The position numbers were made by a program, and so were the translations under genes. 64,000 nucleotides of DNA, taken from positions 62,001 to 126,000 of the forward strand of contig JADJSY010000020.1 of assembly GCA_016711435.1 (NCBI GenBank), given 5' to 3'. Of the stretch, positions 49,323-57,100 are shown one piece after another. The notes beneath the pieces are model-generated. The model was not told where the DNA came from. It did no database searches and worked only from the letters and a program-made list of their open reading frames with translations. Within the stretch, counting starts at the first letter, position 1. Each line of letters starts with the position of its first letter. This DNA comes from Lewinellaceae bacterium (GTDB lineage: Bacteria > Bacteroidota > Bacteroidia > Chitinophagales > Saprospiraceae).

Positions 49323-51878
49323 ATGAAATTGCGCTTACTATTCTGGGCCTTTTTATTGCAGGCCGCTCTTTACGGACAAGAAAAAAACGACCTGAAGTAT
49401 TACCTGCCCGATATTCCGTACAACCCGGCGATACCGACACCCAGCCAGTACCTCGGTTACGAAGTAGGCGACTGGCACGTAAGCCACGATTTGCTGGTGG
49501 GCTATATGCGCGAGCTGGCGCGCAGCAGCGACCGGGTACAGTTACGTGAATATGGACGCTCGCATGAAAAACGTCCCATGCTCTGTCTCACCATTACTGC
49601 GCCGGCCAATCATGCCCGCCTGGATGACATACGCTCGGAACGCCGGAAACTGGCTGACCCGGCTCAAAGTGGGAAAGCAGACATTAAATCAATGCCTGCC
49701 GTCAACTACATGGGTTATTCCATCCACGGTAATGAAGCCAGCGGGAGCAATGCATCCTTGCTGGTTGCCTATTACCTCGCTGCCGGTCAATCGGCTGAAA
49801 TTGAACAGCTCCTGCAGCACACGGTCGTGCTGCTCGATCCCTGTTTTAACCCCGATGGCATGCAGCGTTTTTCCGCCTGGGTCAACAGTCGGAAAAGCAC
49901 CCGTCTTGTGCCCGATCCGGCGGGTGACGAATTCAACGAACCCTGGCCGAGAGGGCGCTACAACCACTACTGGTTTGATCTGAACCGGGATTGGCTGGTG
50001 ACCCGGCAACCGGAGAGCATCGGACGGGTAGCTATTTTTCAGGAATGGCGCCCCAATGTGCTGACCGACCACCATGAGATGGGCAGCAATTCGACCTTTT
50101 TCTTTCAACCCGGCGTCCCTTCGCGGGTAAATCCCATCACGCCTGCCAAAAATCAGGCATTAACCGCCAAAATTGCCGGGTACCACGCCGCTATGCTTTC
50201 CGGGAAAAATATCCTGTTTTACACGCAGGAAAACTTTGATGACTTCTATTACGGCAAAGGCTCCACTTACCCCGACGCCAACGGCAGCATCGGTATCCTG
50301 TTTGAACAGGCCAGCAGCCGGGGCAGCGCACAAGAAACCCAGAACGGACTGCTCACGTTTCCCTATTCCATTCGCAACCAGGTGCTGGCCTCCATGTCCA
50401 CCCTGAAAGCGGTGTCTGAAATGCGGGTAGAACTCAACGAATACCAGCGCGAATTTTTCCAGACAGCCGTCGAAGAAGCCCGGAAAGACGACATTAAAGG
50501 TTTTGTATTCAGCGGTGCAAGCCGCGACCTGCCTGCGCGGGAATTGCTCAGTTTGTTGATGAGCCATCAGATAGACGTGCGCAATACCAATCAGGATATG
50601 AAAATAAACGGGCAGTTGTATCCGGCTGGAACCGCCTTTTGGGTGCCTGCCGAACAGCCCAATTACCGCCTGATTAAAGGGATATTCAACAGACAGACCG
50701 TTTTTCAGGACAGCATTTTTTACGATATTTCAGCCTGGACTTTGCCCGACGCCTTTGGATTGCAATGGTCGCCCGTCAAAGCGAGCGATTTGCCTTCGGG
50801 CTGGAAACCGCAAGCGGGCATTGCGCTCACTTCGAGATACGGCGTTTCTACCATTGCCACCCCGGCGTATGCATACGCTATGGATGCAGTCGGGTACGAA
50901 CTGCCGCAGGTACTCGGCGAATTGCTGGAAGCAGGCATCCGGGTAAAAGTAGCCGCCAAAGCTTTTGAGGCAGACGGCCATTCCTATTCCGCCGGCAGCC
51001 TCGTCATCCCGACGGATCGCCAGCCCCTTTCTCCGACGGAATTGTTGAACAGGATGAATCGAATCGAATCCGAATTGCCTGTTTACATTATTACCAATGG
51101 TCTTACAAGTGCCGGCCCTGATCTGGGAAGTGAAAACTTCCCGGTCATTCGCCCGCCAAAAATACTGTTGCTCACCGGGCGCGGCGTGACGCCCGAGTCA
51201 GCCGGAGAAATCTGGCATTTACTCGACACGCGCTACCACATACCGGTAACAATGGTTGAAATCAACCGGCTGGACGATGTGAAAATGTTGAAATACAATG
51301 TCATTATACTGGCAGAAGGCAATTACAGCAGTTTGTCGGCAGATAAAATACGCCAGTTTGTGCAAAACGGAGGCACGGTCATTGGTATCGGCAATGCGCT
51401 CAAATGGCTCGACAAATCGGGCCTGCTGCCCCTTGAATTTAAAACAACTGCCCCGGACAACATATCACGGCGGTCTTATGACGGGGCGGATGAAGATTTA
51501 TCGGCAAGGCGGCTGCCCGGCTCTATTTTTGAAGCCGGATTGGACCTCACACATCCTATCTGCTTTGGGTACGAACGCGATCGCTTACCCGTCTTTCTGG
51601 GAGATTCCATCTTGCTGGAACTGCCCAAAAATCCTTATGCCGCGCCGGTTGCGTTTACCGAAAAACCCTTGTTAGCAGGTTATTTGCACCCAAAATTTCA
51701 GCCGCTGGTAAAAAATGCGGCAGCGGTCGTCGTCGGCGGGGTCGGAAGCGGGCGAATCATCGGGTTTGCCGGTAATCCCAATTTCAGGGCGTTCTGGTAT
51801 GGCACTAACCGCTTATTTGCCAATGCTATCTTTTTTGGCAACCTGATTAGCCGGGACGCTATTATACGAAATGAATGA
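49323..51878 (+). CDS. Exported M14-family zinc carboxypeptidase
   Basis: The 851-aa protein has a signal peptide (MKLRLLFWAFLLQAALYGQ) and an M14 peptidase domain: zinc ligands His135 and Glu138 in SIHGNEAS, the third His in LTDHHEMGS (250/251), NPDGMQRF and a likely catalytic Glu in GILFEQASSRGS (about 331). A long C-terminal region (about 400-851) contains ThuA/glutamine-amidotransferase-like segments (KILLLTGRG, YNVIILAEGNYSSLSADKI, FVQNGGTVIGIGNAL), as in other large M14 proteins of Bacteroidota. Probably degrades peptides outside the cytoplasm. Start confirmed by the signal peptide and the GATAAC element upstream. Confidence 0.9.
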   Translation: MKLRLLFWAFLLQAALYGQEKNDLKYYLPDIPYNPAIPTPSQYLGYEVGDWHVSHDLLVGYMRELARSSDRVQLREYGRSHEKRPMLCLTITAPANHARLDDIRSERRKLADPAQSGKADIKSMPAVNYMGYSIHGNEASGSNASLLVAYYLAAGQSAEIEQLLQHTVVLLDPCFNPDGMQRFSAWVNSRKSTRLVPDPAGDEFNEPWPRGRYNHYWFDLNRDWLVTRQPESIGRVAIFQEWRPNVLTDHHEMGSNSTFFFQPGVPSRVNPITPAKNQALTAKIAGYHAAMLSGKNILFYTQENFDDFYYGKGSTYPDANGSIGILFEQASSRGSAQETQNGLLTFPYSIRNQVLASMSTLKAVSEMRVELNEYQREFFQTAVEEARKDDIKGFVFSGASRDLPARELLSLLMSHQIDVRNTNQDMKINGQLYPAGTAFWVPAEQPNYRLIKGIFNRQTVFQDSIFYDISAWTLPDAFGLQWSPVKASDLPSGWKPQAGIALTSRYGVSTIATPAYAYAMDAVGYELPQVLGELLEAGIRVKVAAKAFEADGHSYSAGSLVIPTDRQPLSPTELLNRMNRIESELPVYIITNGLTSAGPDLGSENFPVIRPPKILLLTGRGVTPESAGEIWHLLDTRYHIPVTMVEINRLDDVKMLKYNVIILAEGNYSSLSADKIRQFVQNGGTVIGIGNALKWLDKSGLLPLEFKTTAPDNISRRSYDGADEDLSARRLPGSIFEAGLDLTHPICFGYERDRLPVFLGDSILLELPKNPYAAPVAFTEKPLLAGYLHPKFQPLVKNAAAVVVGGVGSGRIIGFAGNPNFRAFWYGTNRLFANAIFFGNLISRDAIIRNE

Positions 51879-51894
51879 ATAAAAGGGTAGTTGA

Positions 51895-51990
51895 GCATGT
51901 TGAGGGTTGAGACTGTTGAGGGCCACTCTATGAACGAGATACTCTTTCCCGAGCGGCCCTCAACAATCTCAACATCTCAACGCTCAACGT
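51895..51990. repeat. Inverted repeat, TTGAGGGTTGAGA class, copy 3
   Basis: GTTGAGCATGTTGAGGGTTG and TGTTGAGGGCCACTC (51892-51933) pair with GAGCGGCCCTCAACAATC and TCAACATCTCAACGC (51950-51985). The core GAGGGCCACTCTATGAACGAG is a variant of the core in copy 1. After it comes TCAACCTCTCAACTTTCAG, also found before glyA. Confidence 0.82.
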
Positions 51991-52026
51991 TTTCAACCTC
52001 TCAACTTTCAGTATCATTTGCCACTT

Positions 52027-52042
52027 ATTTGAATTTTCAAAT
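52027..52042. promoter_or_regulatory. Palindrome before the GbsR-type gene
   Basis: ATTTGAATTTTCAAAT is a 7-2-7 palindrome 62 nt before the ATG. MarR/GbsR proteins bind such palindromes and often control themselves, so it is a candidate operator. Confidence 0.35.
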
Positions 52043-52103
52043 AGTTTTGAAAACAAAATACGTGTTTATTGTATTTAATGTGGAAACGGTCTCATCTGAC
52101 ATT

Positions 52104-52604
52104 ATGGACATCAAAGAAGGCAAACAAAAATTCATCGAATCCTGGGGGAAAATGGCAAGTGACTGGGGCATCAACCGAACGATGGCCCAGGTACATGCCC
52201 TTCTGCTTATTGCTGCCGAACCGATGACAGCAGATCAGGTTATGAGCGAATTGAATATTTCGCGTGGCAATTCCAATATGAACATCCGCGCCCTGATGGA
52301 CTGGGGGCTGGTGCATAAACAACTCCGAAACGGAGAACGTAAAGAGTATTTTTACGCTGAAAAAGATATGTGGGTGGTGGTTCGCCAGATCATTGTGAAC
52401 CGGAAAAAACGCGAACTGGAACCCATGCTCAAAGTGTTGGATGAAATAGCCGGTGTGGAAAATGACTGCCCCGAATCAGAAAGTTTCTGTGCTGTCGTAC
52501 GCGACATCCGCAAGTTTTCCAACAAAGCCAACCAAACCCTGGACGCTTTGGTCAAAGCCGACGCCACCTGGTTTGGAAGCCCGCTTTTTAGTCTGCTCCG
52601 TTAA
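52104..52604 (+). CDS. GbsR/MarR-family transcriptional regulator
   Basis: The 166-aa protein fits the GbsR branch of MarR regulators: KFIESWGKMASDWGINRTMAQVHALLLI, then a winged helix with MTADQVMSELNISRGNSNMNIRALMDWGLV and a wing LRNGERKEYFYAEKDMW, and a C-terminal dimerisation helix. Start MDIKEGKQKF at 52104 is the family start; an in-frame upstream ATG lies in a repeat. The 3' end overlaps the convergent methyltransferase by 17 nt, and its terminator lies inside that gene. Confidence 0.88.
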   Translation: MDIKEGKQKFIESWGKMASDWGINRTMAQVHALLLIAAEPMTADQVMSELNISRGNSNMNIRALMDWGLVHKQLRNGERKEYFYAEKDMWVVVRQIIVNRKKRELEPMLKVLDEIAGVENDCPESESFCAVVRDIRKFSNKANQTLDALVKADATWFGSPLFSLLR

Positions 52605-53451
52605 CACTTTTTCTTTCCAGCAATAAAAAATAATGATCGGCTGCCGGCGCTAACCAAGCGGCAGCCGATTTTTTTTCCAGCCATTGCAAGGCCTTCAACC
52701 AACGCGGTTGATAGCGAAAAAACGGATCCAAATAGGATGGGGGCAACCAAAAACCTACCGGGCAGCATCTTTTTATCTGAAAACCGAACAACAACCGTGA
52801 TAACTCTTTTGGTGCGTAATACCAGGTCGGGATGGTTGTTTCCGCATCGAGTCGCGCTATTACCGGTCCTCGATGCAGACGTCGAAAGGCCGTGCGGGGT
52901 TTTCCTTTCAGGAGAAAATAGAGTGTTTCCCACCAGGAAAAACGACTCATCACTACCAGCGCCAGCACCGCACCCGGAGCCATCACAGTTTGCAAATTCG
53001 TGTTAAGTTGCCGTATTTCATCCGGCGAAAGGCAGTTCAGTCCGCCAAAATTGGAAAGCATCAAATCGAAAGGAGCCGAACGGTTAATAACCGGGTTCGT
53101 TCCGATACCTTGCATGGAACACACCGTCGTTTCAATCCGGTATTTTAGTCCCGCCTGCTGCGTTTTTGCCTGTGTAACGGCCACCATTTGAGGGGCCACA
53201 TCGGTGGCCAGCACCTGGCAGCCTTGTCCGGCCAGCCAAAGTGCATCGGCGCCCGTGCCGCAATTGCATTCCAATACTTTGCTGTTGGGGCGACCTGCCA
53301 GGGCCTGCGTGAGGAAATGCCACACCCGATCCCGCTGGGCGCTACCCACTGCGGTATCCGTAAAACTGGCATCGTAATCGGCTGCGATGGCGTCAAAAGC
53401 GGCGTTTTTTTGCGGTTCAGGCGGCATGAGGTGATGTTGGCTTTGATTCAA
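52588..53451 (-). CDS. Class I SAM-dependent methyltransferase
   Basis: The 287-aa protein (or 279 aa from the ATG at 53427) has the Rossmann motif I as VLECNCGTGADALWLA, then QVLATDVAPQMVAVTQ and a post-motif FDLMLSNFGGLNCL. The C-terminal part (SWWETLYFLLKGKPRTAFRR, FRYQPRWLKALQWLEKK) is like methyltransferases linked to radical SAM clusters. It overlaps the end of the radical SAM gene by 11 or 35 nt, so the two are one operon and probably act on the same product. Substrate unknown. Confidence 0.87.
   Translation of the reverse strand: MNQSQHHLMPPEPQKNAAFDAIAADYDASFTDTAVGSAQRDRVWHFLTQALAGRPNSKVLECNCGTGADALWLAGQGCQVLATDVAPQMVAVTQAKTQQAGLKYRIETTVCSMQGIGTNPVINRSAPFDLMLSNFGGLNCLSPDEIRQLNTNLQTVMAPGAVLALVVMSRFSWWETLYFLLKGKPRTAFRRLHRGPVIARLDAETTIPTWYYAPKELSRLLFGFQIKRCCPVGFWLPPSYLDPFFRYQPRWLKALQWLEKKSAAAWLAPAADHYFLLLERKSVNGAD
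52636..52676 (+). terminator. Terminator of the GbsR-type gene inside the methyltransferase gene
   Basis: Perfect 10-bp stem ATCGGCTGCC / GGCAGCCGAT (52636-52645 / 52660-52669), 14-nt loop, then eight T on the plus strand. It is 32 nt after the regulator stop and within the antisense coding sequence of the methyltransferase C-terminus. Confidence 0.82.
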
Positions 53452-54892
53452 GTCTGCTTAACCGCCAGCGGTCGAGTACGGCTGCCGGCGCATAATAAAA
53501 GATACGGAGAGCCCGGCGCAGGTTGGTTTTTTTTCCCTGTATCAGGCGCTTTAGTTCGGTTCTGCCTTGTTGCAGCCGGAATTGTTTGTGAACCAGGCGA
53601 TGCAGGCGGCGATAATAAGCCGGGGAATAAGTGGCTGGGTACATCATAGCCAGGTCATCGGATACTTCCCAGTTTTGTTTTTCGCCGAGCATTGATTTTA
53701 CTTTTTCGTAAAATTTTGTGCCGGGCAACGGATAGGAAACGGAGATGCCGATATCATGCGGTTTCAGTTCTTCCAGCATATGCAGGGTGGCGGCTATGTC
53801 TTCTTTTGTCTCGCCTAAGTAGCCGAATTGCAGGAAAAAGCAAACCTCCATACCTTTCTTTTTCAGTAAGGTGGTGGCTGCTGCAATCTCTTCCACTTTG
53901 GTTCCTTTGTCCATAGCGTCTAATATTTTCTGACTGCCGCTTTCTGCGCCTACCCACACCTGCCGCAGGCCGGAGGCAGCCAGGGCGTCTATGGTATCTT
54001 CCTTGAGCAGGAGGTCCACCCGGCTCTGGATTTTGTATTCAAATTTTAGTTTTTTGGCCTGTACAACGTCCCGGAACCGCTGCGCCCAGCCTGGTTTCAA
54101 CCCAAAAATATCGTCGGCCATCCAGAAATGCCGGACACCGTACTGGTTGATTAAATGTTCTATTTCCGCCGCGACACGTTCCGGGCTGCGCGAGTTGTAC
54201 CGGTTCCCATAGATGGGTTTGGCGCACCAGTTGCATTTGTATGGGCAACCGCGGGTAGTGGCTAAGTTGAGCGAAAAATAGCCGTGTGCCTGCATCCAGA
54301 CTTGCCGGTAAGCCTCTATGTCTACCAGGTCCCAGGCGGGATCGGGCAGGCTGTCCAGATCGTGCAGCACGGGGCGTGGCGCAGTACGAATTATTTCTGT
54401 GTTAACCTTCAATCTGTAAACCAGGCCGGCAATGTCAGAAAAATCATATACACCTGCCTCCAGCGCTTGCACCAGTTCCCGCAGCGTTTGTTCCCCTTCG
54501 CCGAGTATCACAAAATCCGCTCCTTCCGCCAGGTATTGCGCTGCGTGGTCGGTGCTGTCGCTGCTGTTGACAATGACCTGGCAGCCGTATTTTTTGCCCA
54601 TTTTGGCCATTTCAAAAGCAGCCTCGCGCATGCGGGTCAGGCACATTTTGGTCAGGTAATTGAACCCGTCGTCGTAAATTACAAGGTATCGGGGTTGTTC
54701 GCGCTGCATGACAGCCTCTAATTCCGCAGGCGAATCCCGCAGCGCCGTATCAAACAATCCTACATCAAAACCGCAGGAACGCATCAATGCTGCGGCGTAC
54801 AAAGTGCCGTAAGGGGGGTAGGGCTGCTGCGTTTCCCATTGTTTGCGGTCAAATTTGTAAAAATAGGAATGGGTAAAAAGTATATCGGACAT
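53417..54892 (-). CDS. B12-binding-domain radical SAM protein (2)
   Basis: The 491-aa protein has the same layout as the one at 39927: N-terminal cobalamin-like domain (to about 145, GADFVILGEGEQTLREL), then a radical SAM core with Cys216, Cys220, Cys223 in TTRGCPYKCNWCAKP, WVGAESGSQKILDAMDKGTK and CFFLQFGYLGETKEDI. The N-terminus MSDILFTHSYFYKFD parallels MQVLFTHGYFLCDD of the paralogue. No clear DxHxxG. It is followed by an overlapping methyltransferase gene. Role unknown; such pairs occur in lipid, hopanoid or natural-product modification. Confidence 0.9.
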   Translation of the reverse strand: MSDILFTHSYFYKFDRKQWETQQPYPPYGTLYAAALMRSCGFDVGLFDTALRDSPAELEAVMQREQPRYLVIYDDGFNYLTKMCLTRMREAAFEMAKMGKKYGCQVIVNSSDSTDHAAQYLAEGADFVILGEGEQTLRELVQALEAGVYDFSDIAGLVYRLKVNTEIIRTAPRPVLHDLDSLPDPAWDLVDIEAYRQVWMQAHGYFSLNLATTRGCPYKCNWCAKPIYGNRYNSRSPERVAAEIEHLINQYGVRHFWMADDIFGLKPGWAQRFRDVVQAKKLKFEYKIQSRVDLLLKEDTIDALAASGLRQVWVGAESGSQKILDAMDKGTKVEEIAAATTLLKKKGMEVCFFLQFGYLGETKEDIAATLHMLEELKPHDIGISVSYPLPGTKFYEKVKSMLGEKQNWEVSDDLAMMYPATYSPAYYRRLHRLVHKQFRLQQGRTELKRLIQGKKTNLRRALRIFYYAPAAVLDRWRLSRLESKPTSPHAA

Positions 54893-54997
54893 GGAAAGTC
54901 TTTGTGTTTCGTCTCATAAAAGTATATACGTTGTGCTATGTTTGCCGCTAAAGTTTTCACGGACGCATTTCAAATTGTCGATTGCGCTCAAATATGA

Positions 54998-55140
54998 GGT
55001 TGTGTCAAAAGGGCCGAAGTAAAATAAGATGCCAAATTATACTTGGTTTTTTCTGTGAAACTTCCCGAAAGTTTAAAACTTTCGGGATGGAAGGGACCCC
55101 CAAATTAATTTCACTAAACGGCAGGACTTTTGACACAACC
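54998..55140. mobile_element. MITE-like element with 14-bp terminal inverted repeats
   Basis: GGTTGTGTCAAAAG (54998-55011) and CTTTTGACACAACC (55127-55140) are perfect terminal inverted repeats enclosing 115 nt. The centre holds a hairpin TCCCGAAAGTTT / AAACTTTCGGGA around 55063-55090. No coding frame and no obvious target-site duplication. The tips look like insertion-sequence ends. It lies between the radical SAM gene and the GH109-like gene; the last 48 nt before the ATG are a GATAAC-type element. Confidence 0.65.
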
Positions 55141-55188
55141 CCAAGTTGCGGCGTACTGATAACCAATAACTAATAACAGATAACTAAC

Positions 55189-56595
55189 ATGCCAAACCAA
55201 CTCGACCGCCGTTCTTTCCTGCAAAAAACCGCCTTGGCAGGCGCCGCTTTGGCTGCACCCGGCATCCTGTCATCGGAAAATACCAGCAAACAAACCCTGG
55301 ATATGCCCGGAATGTTGTCGGAAAAGCCCAAAACAAAACTCAATATCGGCTTTATCGGCACGGGATTGCGCGGGCAAAACCACGTGGAACTGGCCCTGCT
55401 CCGCGACGACTGTGAAATCCTCGCCATCGCCGATCCCGATCCACGAATGGTGGCTGACACCCTGAAAATGATCGCCGAAAAAGGTCGCAAAAAACCGGAT
55501 GTGTACGGCAATGGCGACCGCGACTACCTCAAACTGCTGGAAGACAAAAACATAGATGCGGTAGTCATCGCTTCGCCCTGGGAATGGCATACCGAACAAT
55601 GCGTGGCAGCCATGCAGGCGGGTAAATACGTCGGCTCCGAAGTTGGCGGTGGCTTTTCCCTCGATGAATGCTGGCAACTCGTCAACGCCCATGAAGCCAC
55701 CGGTACGCAACTGATGTTTATGGAAAACGTCTGTTACCGCCGCGATGTGATGGCTGTACTACAAATGGTGCGCGAAGGACTTTTCGGCGAACTCATGCAC
55801 CTGGAAGGCGGATACCAGCATGATCTGCGCGGCGTCAAGTTCAACGACGGTCAAACGCCGTATAATTCCGGCGTCGAATTCGGCCCGAAGGCTTTTTCCG
55901 AAGCCCGCTGGCGCACCAAACACGCCGTACACAGAAATGGAGATTTATACCCGACACACGGCGTTGGTCCGGCGGCCATGATGGCCAATATTAACCGCGG
56001 CAACCGGTTCCTGTACCTGACTTCTACCGCCACAAAAGCCCGCGGGTTGCACGACTACATTGTGAATCACCCGAAAGGCGGCCCCGATCACCCCAATGCC
56101 AAAGTAGGTTTCAACCTGGGCGATATTGTTACAACCATCCTCAAAACTTCCAATGGCGAAACCATGTTGCTCTCGCACGACACCGGATTGCCGCGTCCTT
56201 ATTCGCTGGGTTTCCGCGTGCAGGGCACCAAAGGTATCTGGATGGATGTGAACAAAAGCCTGATGCTCGATGGAAAAACAGCCGCGCATAAATGGGAGGA
56301 CGCGCAAACCTGGCTCGACCGCTACGACCATCCGCTCTGGAAAAAATACGGCGCCGATGCCAAAACTGCCGGGCATGGCGGTATGGATTTTTTTGTGTTC
56401 CACCATTTTGTGGAATGCGCCAAACAGAATATCGCTCCACAAATGGATGTGTACGACGCAGCCACCTGGCTCGCCATCACGCCGCTTTCGGAAGCGAGTA
56501 TTGCCACGGGAAGCAGCCCCCAGGCTTTCCCGGATTTTACCCGGGGCCGCTGGACGGAACGGAAGCCGGATTTTGCGATGGGGGATCTTTTTTGA
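55189..56595 (+). CDS. GH109-like Gfo/Idh/MocA-family glycosidase or oxidoreductase with Tat signal
   Basis: The 468-aa protein begins with a twin-arginine signal (MPNQLDRRSFLQKTALAGAA). An NAD-binding Rossmann domain follows (IGFIGTGLRGQNHVELALLR), then PWEWHTEQCVAAMQAGKYV and a C-terminal domain with ENVCYRRDVMAVLQMVREGL, GYQHDLRGVKFNDG, YPTHGVGPAAMMANINRGNR and YSLGFRVQGTKGIWMDV. This wording is close to glycoside hydrolase family 109, NAD-dependent alpha-N-acetylgalactosaminidases. Export with folded NAD fits the Tat signal. Likely role: removing GalNAc from glycans in the periplasm. Confidence 0.88.
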   Translation: MPNQLDRRSFLQKTALAGAALAAPGILSSENTSKQTLDMPGMLSEKPKTKLNIGFIGTGLRGQNHVELALLRDDCEILAIADPDPRMVADTLKMIAEKGRKKPDVYGNGDRDYLKLLEDKNIDAVVIASPWEWHTEQCVAAMQAGKYVGSEVGGGFSLDECWQLVNAHEATGTQLMFMENVCYRRDVMAVLQMVREGLFGELMHLEGGYQHDLRGVKFNDGQTPYNSGVEFGPKAFSEARWRTKHAVHRNGDLYPTHGVGPAAMMANINRGNRFLYLTSTATKARGLHDYIVNHPKGGPDHPNAKVGFNLGDIVTTILKTSNGETMLLSHDTGLPRPYSLGFRVQGTKGIWMDVNKSLMLDGKTAAHKWEDAQTWLDRYDHPLWKKYGADAKTAGHGGMDFFVFHHFVECAKQNIAPQMDVYDAATWLAITPLSEASIATGSSPQAFPDFTRGRWTERKPDFAMGDLF

Positions 56596-56659
56596 GTTTA
56601 TGGTTGATAGGTTTATGGTTTATGAGTTGCCACTCTATAAACCATAAACTAATCACTCA

Positions 56660-56953
56660 TCACTCATTTATGTTTTCCATCGACCACGCTTCCGCCTTCT
56701 CCGCAAAAAGCGCTTTGGTTTTGGCCCAGGTGTCGCGGAACAAATCGGATTGGCGGTAATTGTCCAGCGCTTCTTCAGAATCCCAGATGCTGAATGTAAA
56801 CATAACGTTCGGCAGTTCTGTGTGCCGGAGCAGTTCCATGTGTTGGCAACCCGGGAAAGCGCGGATCCGTTCTTTGCTCGGCTCGAATACATCGTCCAGG
56901 AAAGCCTGGGTGGCTTCCGGACGAAAGGTGAGTTTTACGAAACGTTTGATCAT
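56660..56953 (-). CDS. Antibiotic-biosynthesis-monooxygenase (ABM) domain protein
   Basis: A 97-aa single ABM/Dabb-fold protein: IKRFVKLTFRPEATQAFL, FPGCQHMELLRHTELPNVMFTFSIWDSEEALDNYRQSDLF and a C-terminal helix. Such small dimeric proteins include quinol monooxygenases (YgiN) and haem-degrading enzymes; which applies here is unknown. The ATG at 56953 lies inside or at the very tip of a perfect 62-bp inverted repeat, whose left arm therefore forms the 5' leader. Confidence 0.82.
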   Translation of the reverse strand: MIKRFVKLTFRPEATQAFLDDVFEPSKERIRAFPGCQHMELLRHTELPNVMFTFSIWDSEEALDNYRQSDLFRDTWAKTKALFAEKAEAWSMENINE

Positions 56954-57100
56954 ACGCAAGATAGAAGTGAGAGGTGAGAAGTGAGAGGGTGAGAGTCCGT
57001 AGATTACACCGCTCCGCATTTAGGAATGCTAAAAGTAAAGCGGTGTAATCTACGGACTCTCACCCTCTCACTTCTCACCTCTCACTTCTATCTTGCGTAT
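56952..57100. repeat. Perfect 62-bp inverted repeat, GAGAAGTGAGAG arms, CCGTAGATTACACC core
   Basis: Arms 56952-57013 and 57039-57100 are exact reverse complements, loop 25 nt. The right arm includes the last three codons and TAG stop of gldG; the left arm is a copy of this stretch and reaches the start codon of the ABM gene. The core GTCCGTAGATTACACC is related to that of the repeat at 61596-61772. Confidence 0.93.

Noticed and set aside
54998..55140. Intact insertion sequence
   Set aside because: Only 143 bp, no transposase frame and no clear target duplication; kept as MITE-like only.
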